DNA of 63,618 nucleotides from Promicromonosporaceae bacterium (lineage in GTDB: Bacteria > Actinomycetota > Actinomycetes > Actinomycetales > Cellulomonadaceae): the NCBI GenBank assembly GCA_009783295.1, contig WRHK01000019.1, positions 1-63,618 of the forward strand. The letters are read 5' to 3'. Under the pieces are notes generated by a model. It was not told where the DNA came from. It worked only from the letters and a program-made list of their open reading frames with translations, and did not search any database. This document shows positions 60,046 to 63,618 of the stretch, in pieces. The stretch's first letter is position 1. Every line of letters starts with the position of its first letter. The translations under genes were made by a program, and so were the position numbers.

Positions 60046-60734
60046 GCGCGGGCGCCGGCGACGTCGTCCAGGAGGCGCTGCGCTACCTCAACGACCCGCT
60101 CGTGTGGACGCAGCCCGGCGGCGTGCTCGACCTCACCGGCCAGCACCTGCTCATGACGCTCGCCGCCGTCGGGATCGCGACGGCGGTCGCCCTGCCGCTG
60201 GGCGCCTGGCTCGGGCACAGCGGGCGCGGCTCGGGGCTCGTGGTCGCGGTGTCGAACACGTCCCGCGCCCTGCCCACGCTCGCGATCATCCTGCTGCTCG
60301 CCACCGCGGGGCTGTTCGGCAACACCGCCACCGTGATCGCCGCGGCGATCTTCGCCGTCCCCGTGCTGCTCGCCGGGGCGTACGACGGCGTCCGCGGCGC
60401 CGACCCGGCCGCCCGCGACGCCGCCCGCGGGCTGGGCCTCTCCTCCGCCAGGGTGCTGTGGCAGGTCGAGGTGCCCCTGGCGGTGCCGCTCGTGGCGGCG
60501 GGCGTGCGCACCGCCGTCGTGCAGGTCGTGGCGACCATCCCCCTCGCGGCGCTCGCGGGCGGCGGCGGCCTGGGGCAGATCGTCGCGTTCGGCATGGGCA
60601 CGCAGCGGTACGGGCAGGTGCTCGCCGGGGGCGTCCTGGTGGCGGCGCTGTGCCTGGTGATCGACGGCGTCCTGGCGGCCGCCCAGCGGGCCGTCACACC
60701 TCGGCCGCTGCGGGCGGTGCGAGCCCTCCGCTGA
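60042..60734 (+). CDS. opuCD: osmoprotectant ABC transporter permease 2
   Basis: 230 aa with about six membrane segments, paralogous to the first permease. VSNTSRALPTLAIILLLATAGLFG and the EAA loop AARGLGLSSARVLWQVEVPLAVPLVAAGVRTA are clear. The two permeases form the transmembrane channel as a heterodimer. ATG at 60042 overlaps the preceding stop (ATGA). The binding-protein gene follows 140 bp downstream. Confidence 0.93.
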   Translation: MSAGAGDVVQEALRYLNDPLVWTQPGGVLDLTGQHLLMTLAAVGIATAVALPLGAWLGHSGRGSGLVVAVSNTSRALPTLAIILLLATAGLFGNTATVIAAAIFAVPVLLAGAYDGVRGADPAARDAARGLGLSSARVLWQVEVPLAVPLVAAGVRTAVVQVVATIPLAALAGGGGLGQIVAFGMGTQRYGQVLAGGVLVAALCLVIDGVLAAAQRAVTPRPLRAVRALR

Positions 60735-60874
60735 GGTATGTCCTCACAGGTCAGGGATGGTTCTGCGGGGCCGGGGGGTTGCCGTTGTCGGTGGCGTGCG
60801 ATCGAATGGCGCAGATCGCACGAGACCGAGCTCTACCCCGGCAACACCACCCGGCACCGACTCTGGAGACGACG

Positions 60875-61918
60875 ATGATCACCCCCCGTACGCGCGCGTT
60901 CCGCACGCGGTCCACCACCGTCGCCCTCGCCGCGGGCGCGCTCCTCGCACTCGGCGCCTGCGGCACGCCAGGCTCCTCCTCGGGCGCCTCCGGGGGCTCG
61001 ACGTCCTCGGGCAGCGCGGGCTCCACCGCCGCGAGCTGTCCCGCGGTGCCCGGCAACGCGCTCGTGGTGCTGCAGGACGACAAGAAGCTGCAGACCGTCG
61101 ACAACGTGATCCCCGCGGTCAACGCCCAGACGGCGGCCGCCGACCCGGGCCTGATCCCGCTGCTCGACACGGTCTCCAAGGCCCTCGACACCAACACGCT
61201 CATCTCGCTCAACAAGTCGGTGGACGTGGAGCGCAAGTCGTCGGTGGACGTCGCGACGCAGTTCGTGCAGTCGAAGAACCTCGCCCCCACGGACTCCACG
61301 GCCGGCAAGGGCAAGAAGGTCGCCATCGGCGCGGCCGACTTCTCCGAGAGCGCCACGCTCGGCAACATCTACGCGCAGGTGCTCAAGGCCGCGGGCTACG
61401 ACGCCACCGTGACCACGATCGGCAACCGCGAGGCGTACCTGCCGGCCCTCGAGAAGGGCCAGCAGATCCAGGTGGTGCCCGAGTACGCGGGCACGCTCAC
61501 CGAGTTCATCAACAAGGCCGTCAACGGCGCCAACGCACCCGCCAAGGCCAGCGGCGACCTCGCCGCGACGGTCCAGGCGCTCACCACGCTCGGCAAGCAG
61601 GTGGGGCTCACGTTCGGCACGGCGTCCGACGCGGCCGACCAGAACGCCTTCGCCGTGACCAAGGGCTTCGCCGACGCCCACCACCTCAAGACGCTCTCGG
61701 ACCTCGCCAAGGCCTGCAGCGGCCTGATCCTGGGCGCCGGGCCCGAGTGCACCGAGCGGCCGTTCTGCCAGCCCGGCCTCGAGAAGACGTACGGGCTGAC
61801 GTTCAGCCAGTTCAAGTCGCTCGACGCCGGCGGCCCGCTCACCAAGGCCGCCCTCCAGAAGGGCGACATCACGCTCGGCCTGGTGTTCAGCTCCGACGGC
61901 TCGCTCGTCACCAGCTGA
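60875..61918 (+). CDS. opuCC: osmoprotectant-binding lipoprotein of the OpuC system, circularly permuted
   Basis: 347 aa. Lipoprotein signal with Cys29 (ALLALGAC). Residues 60-137 (NALVVLQDDKKLQTVDNVIP ... LISLNKSVDVERKSSVDVATQF) correspond to what is the C-terminal part of ordinary OpuC/OsmF binding proteins. Residues 148-347 (VAIGAADFSESATLGNIYAQ ... PECTERPFCQPGLEKTYGLTF ... GGPLTKAALQKGDITLGLVFSSDGSL) are the normal N-terminal and middle parts, and the protein stops where the usual C-terminal part would begin. So the domain order is permuted while the fold seems complete. It binds betaine-like solutes outside the membrane. GGAG 6 nt before the ATG. Confidence 0.93.
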   Translation: MITPRTRAFRTRSTTVALAAGALLALGACGTPGSSSGASGGSTSSGSAGSTAASCPAVPGNALVVLQDDKKLQTVDNVIPAVNAQTAAADPGLIPLLDTVSKALDTNTLISLNKSVDVERKSSVDVATQFVQSKNLAPTDSTAGKGKKVAIGAADFSESATLGNIYAQVLKAAGYDATVTTIGNREAYLPALEKGQQIQVVPEYAGTLTEFINKAVNGANAPAKASGDLAATVQALTTLGKQVGLTFGTASDAADQNAFAVTKGFADAHHLKTLSDLAKACSGLILGAGPECTERPFCQPGLEKTYGLTFSQFKSLDAGGPLTKAALQKGDITLGLVFSSDGSLVTS

Positions 61919-61926
61919 CCCTCGGC

Positions 61927-61962
61927 GACGGGCCCGGGCCCCTTGCGGGGTCCCGGCCCGTC
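61927..61962. terminator. terminator between opuCC and the flavoprotein gene
   Basis: GACGGGCC-CGGG-CCCC / GGGG-TCCC-GGCCCGTC with loop TTGC; an imperfect 16-bp stem between convergent genes. Confidence 0.6.
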
Positions 61963-61969
61963 CGCGCGT

Positions 61970-63487
61970 CTACAGGCCGAAGCCCTCGAGGAACCGCAGC
62001 CACACCTCGCTGACCGTCGGGTAGGCGGGCACGGCGTGCCACAGCCGGTCCACCGGCACCTCCCCGACGACGGCGATCGTGGCCGCGTGCAGCAGCTCGC
62101 CGGCGTCCGGGCCTACGAACGTGGCCCCCACCAGCACGCGCCGCTCGAGGTCCACGATCACCTGGCCGGTGCCCGTGTAGCCCCTCGCGGTCACCGACGC
62201 CCCGGCCACGTTCCCGAGCTCGTAGCGCACCGCGCGGACGTCGAGCCCGCGGTCGCGCGCCGCCTTCTCGGTCAGGCCCACCCAGGCGACCTGCGGGCGC
62301 GTGAACACGGCCTGCGTGGCGGCGACGTCGTCGGCCGTGGCGGCGTAGCGCGACCACGGGCGCGGCGCCCGGCCGGGCGCGGGCGGCTCCTCCCCCTGCG
62401 TGGGGGCGCCGTCGGTGCCGTTGTCGCCGAACCGGGCCGCGACCACGTCGCCGACCACGCGGCCCTGGTACTTGCCCTGGTGCGTGGTGGCGGCACGCCC
62501 GGTGACGTCGCCGCACGCGTAGAGCCACGGCCCGTCCGAGCCGGCGGGCAGCCCGACGACGGCCATCGTGTCGTCCACGGTGAGCGGACGGCCGGGCTCC
62601 AGCCCCACGGAGTCGACGCCCACGTCGGCGGTGCGCGGCACGCGGCCGGTCGCGACCAGGATCTGCGCGGCCGTCACCGACAGGCCGCCGCTCGCCGTGA
62701 CGGTCACGGGGCCTGTCGGGTCGGGGCGCTCTACCTTGTCGATGCCTACCCCGAGGTGCACGTCGACGCCGATCGCCGTGAGCTCCTTGGCCACGGCCTC
62801 GCCGGCGAACGGCTCGGCGCCCCCGAGCAGCCCGTGCCGGGCCAGCAGGGTCACGTGGGAGCCGAGGTCGGCGTACGCCGTGGCCATCTCGGTGGCCACG
62901 ACCCCGCCGCCCACGACCACGAGCGAGTCGGGCACCTCCTCGACGCTCGTCGCCTCGCGGCTCTGCCACGCCTGCGCCTCCTCGAGGCCCGGAACCGGGG
63001 GCAGCACGGGCACGCTGCCCGTGGCGACGATGACGGCCTTGCGGGCCCGCAGCAGGCGCGGGCCGGAGTCGGGCGCCGACGGGTCGTCCGGGGAGTCCAC
63101 CTGGACCAGGCGCTCGCCGGCCAGGCGGCCGTGCCCGCGCACCAGGGTGATGCCCACGGACTCGACCCAGCCGACCTGGCCGGAGTCGTCCCAGTCGGCC
63201 GTCATCCAGTCGCGCCAGGCGAGCACCGGGGCGGGGGCGATACTGAGCCCCTCGACCTGCTCGGCCAGGCCGGGCACGGCCTTGGCCGCCGCGAGCGCCG
63301 CACCCGGCCGCAGCAGCGCCTTGGACGGCATGCACGCCCAGTAGCTGCACTCGCCGCCCACCAGCTCGGCCTCGACCAGGGCCACGCTCAGCCCGGTGCG
63401 CCCGGCGCGGTCGGCCGCGTTCTCGCCGACGGGCCCGCCGCCGATGACGACGACGTCGTACTCCTCGCTCACCACTTCGGAAGTCAT
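61970..63487 (-). CDS. FAD/NAD(P)-dependent disulfide-reductase-family flavoprotein with altered active site
   Basis: 505 aa. FAD-binding loop [18 protein letters not shown] (11-28), redox pair Cys47-x4-Cys52 ([13 protein letters not shown]), NAD(P)-binding loop [23 protein letters not shown] loop YACGDVTG and the dimerisation domain with [17 protein letters not shown]. In place of the active-site His-Pro-Thr-x-Ser-Glu of lipoamide or mercuric reductases it has Tyr-Pro-Thr-Val-Ser-Glu ([11 protein letters not shown]). Substrate unknown. An insertion of about 35 residues ([20 protein letters not shown]) lies before the dimerisation domain. ATG at 63487. Confidence 0.9.
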   Translation of the reverse strand: MTSEVVSEEYDVVVIGGGPVGENAADRAGRTGLSVALVEAELVGGECSYWACMPSKALLRPGAALAAAKAVPGLAEQVEGLSIAPAPVLAWRDWMTADWDDSGQVGWVESVGITLVRGHGRLAGERLVQVDSPDDPSAPDSGPRLLRARKAVIVATGSVPVLPPVPGLEEAQAWQSREATSVEEVPDSLVVVGGGVVATEMATAYADLGSHVTLLARHGLLGGAEPFAGEAVAKELTAIGVDVHLGVGIDKVERPDPTGPVTVTASGGLSVTAAQILVATGRVPRTADVGVDSVGLEPGRPLTVDDTMAVVGLPAGSDGPWLYACGDVTGRAATTHQGKYQGRVVGDVVAARFGDNGTDGAPTQGEEPPAPGRAPRPWSRYAATADDVAATQAVFTRPQVAWVGLTEKAARDRGLDVRAVRYELGNVAGASVTARGYTGTGQVIVDLERRVLVGATFVGPDAGELLHAATIAVVGEVPVDRLWHAVPAYPTVSEVWLRFLEGFGL

Positions 63488-63528
63488 GCGGCGATGCTCG
63501 CGTACCAGCGCGGCCCGCACAACAGCCC

Positions 63529-63540
63529 GCGAGATAGAGC
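63529..63540. repeat. single unit of the 20-bp-array repeat at the contig end
   Basis: GCGAGATAGAGC, identical to the forward unit of arrays A and B, followed directly by homopolymers. An array may continue beyond the assembled sequence. Confidence 0.75.
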
Positions 63541-63618
63541 CCCCCCCCCCCCGGAAGAAACGGGCCCCCCTCCCGGGGGGGGGGGGCCCTCCCCCGGGGG
63601 GGGGGGGGCGGGGCGGGG
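63541..63618. other. low-quality contig end
   Basis: Long runs of C and G with almost no A or T (apart from a short GGAAGAAAC), starting exactly after a repeat unit. This is most simply an assembly or sequencing failure at a hairpin-forming array. Confidence 0.7.

Noticed and set aside
63541-63618. G/C homopolymers as a biological structure (telomere-like or G-quadruplex)
   Set aside because: The irregular long runs at both ends of the window are typical of poor basecalling or assembly; no regular repeat unit is present.

Overview
The window is a 63.6 kb stretch of very GC-rich chromosome (about 72-75 % G+C by eye) from an actinobacterium, most likely an order Micrococcales member of the Cellulomonas/Promicromonospora kind. 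The basis is the actinobacterial clpX / clpP1-clpP2 / tig block, many GTG starts, F420-dependent and LLM-type enzymes, a Balon/Rv2629-like ribosome factor, short intergenic GTCTCGACAGGCTCAACC-type palindromes, and a CebR-like operator in front of a secreted glycoside hydrolase. Both window ends run into homopolymeric G/C sequence that looks like poor contig ends. I saw no rRNA, insertion sequence, prophage or CRISPR array.

Layout. 0-10 kb: ribosome hibernation factor, chorismate mutase, long-chain acyl-CoA synthetase, the proteostasis block (clpX, clpP2, clpP1, tig) with a ClgR-like box, and an ABC exporter with altered catalytic residues. 10-18.5 kb: small membrane proteins, two flavodoxin-fold proteins (one NrdI), sugar-amine kinase and SGNH hydrolase, tRNA-Pro and tRNA-Gly, and an ECF sigma / zinc anti-sigma / ABC operon joined by 4-nt overlaps. 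18.5-24 kb: divergent TetR / MFS efflux pair with two palindromic operators, then cysK-cysE preceded by a cysteine-rich leader peptide, then a GntR-DUF1648 pair. 24-31 kb: LLM oxidoreductase, DNA repair (alkyltransferase-like protein, Nei glycosylase), rpiB, M13 peptidase. 31-42 kb: aminopeptidase N, secreted GH2 enzyme, 4-alpha-glucanotransferase, MscS channel, lone PTS EIIB. 42-45 kb: truncated haemoglobin O, two thioesterases, a second GntR-membrane pair. 45-55 kb: two paralogous pairs of dynamin-like GTPases flanking ettA and ssb. 55-63.6 kb: a frameshifted nuclease gene, tRNA-Arg, orn, tRNA-His, an osmoprotectant ABC system (OpuC type) coupled to an ATP-grasp and an RDD protein, and a disulfide-reductase-like flavoprotein.

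Most unusual signals: (i) two intergenic arrays (29941-30070 and 34273-34382) built from a 12-bp word GCGAGATAGAGC repeated at exactly 20-bp steps, forward then inverted, each centred on a long hairpin with 22-bp arms and a 6-nt loop, with a further copy where the right contig end collapses; (ii) a 23-codon SD-led leader ORF ending Cys-Cys-Arg-Ser-Cys before cysK; (iii) an OpuC substrate-binding protein whose domain order is circularly permuted; (iv) the duplicated dynamin-like GTPase pairs. Many genes have a TANNNT hexamer 6-7 nt before the start codon and no Shine-Dalgarno, which suggests frequent leaderless transcription.
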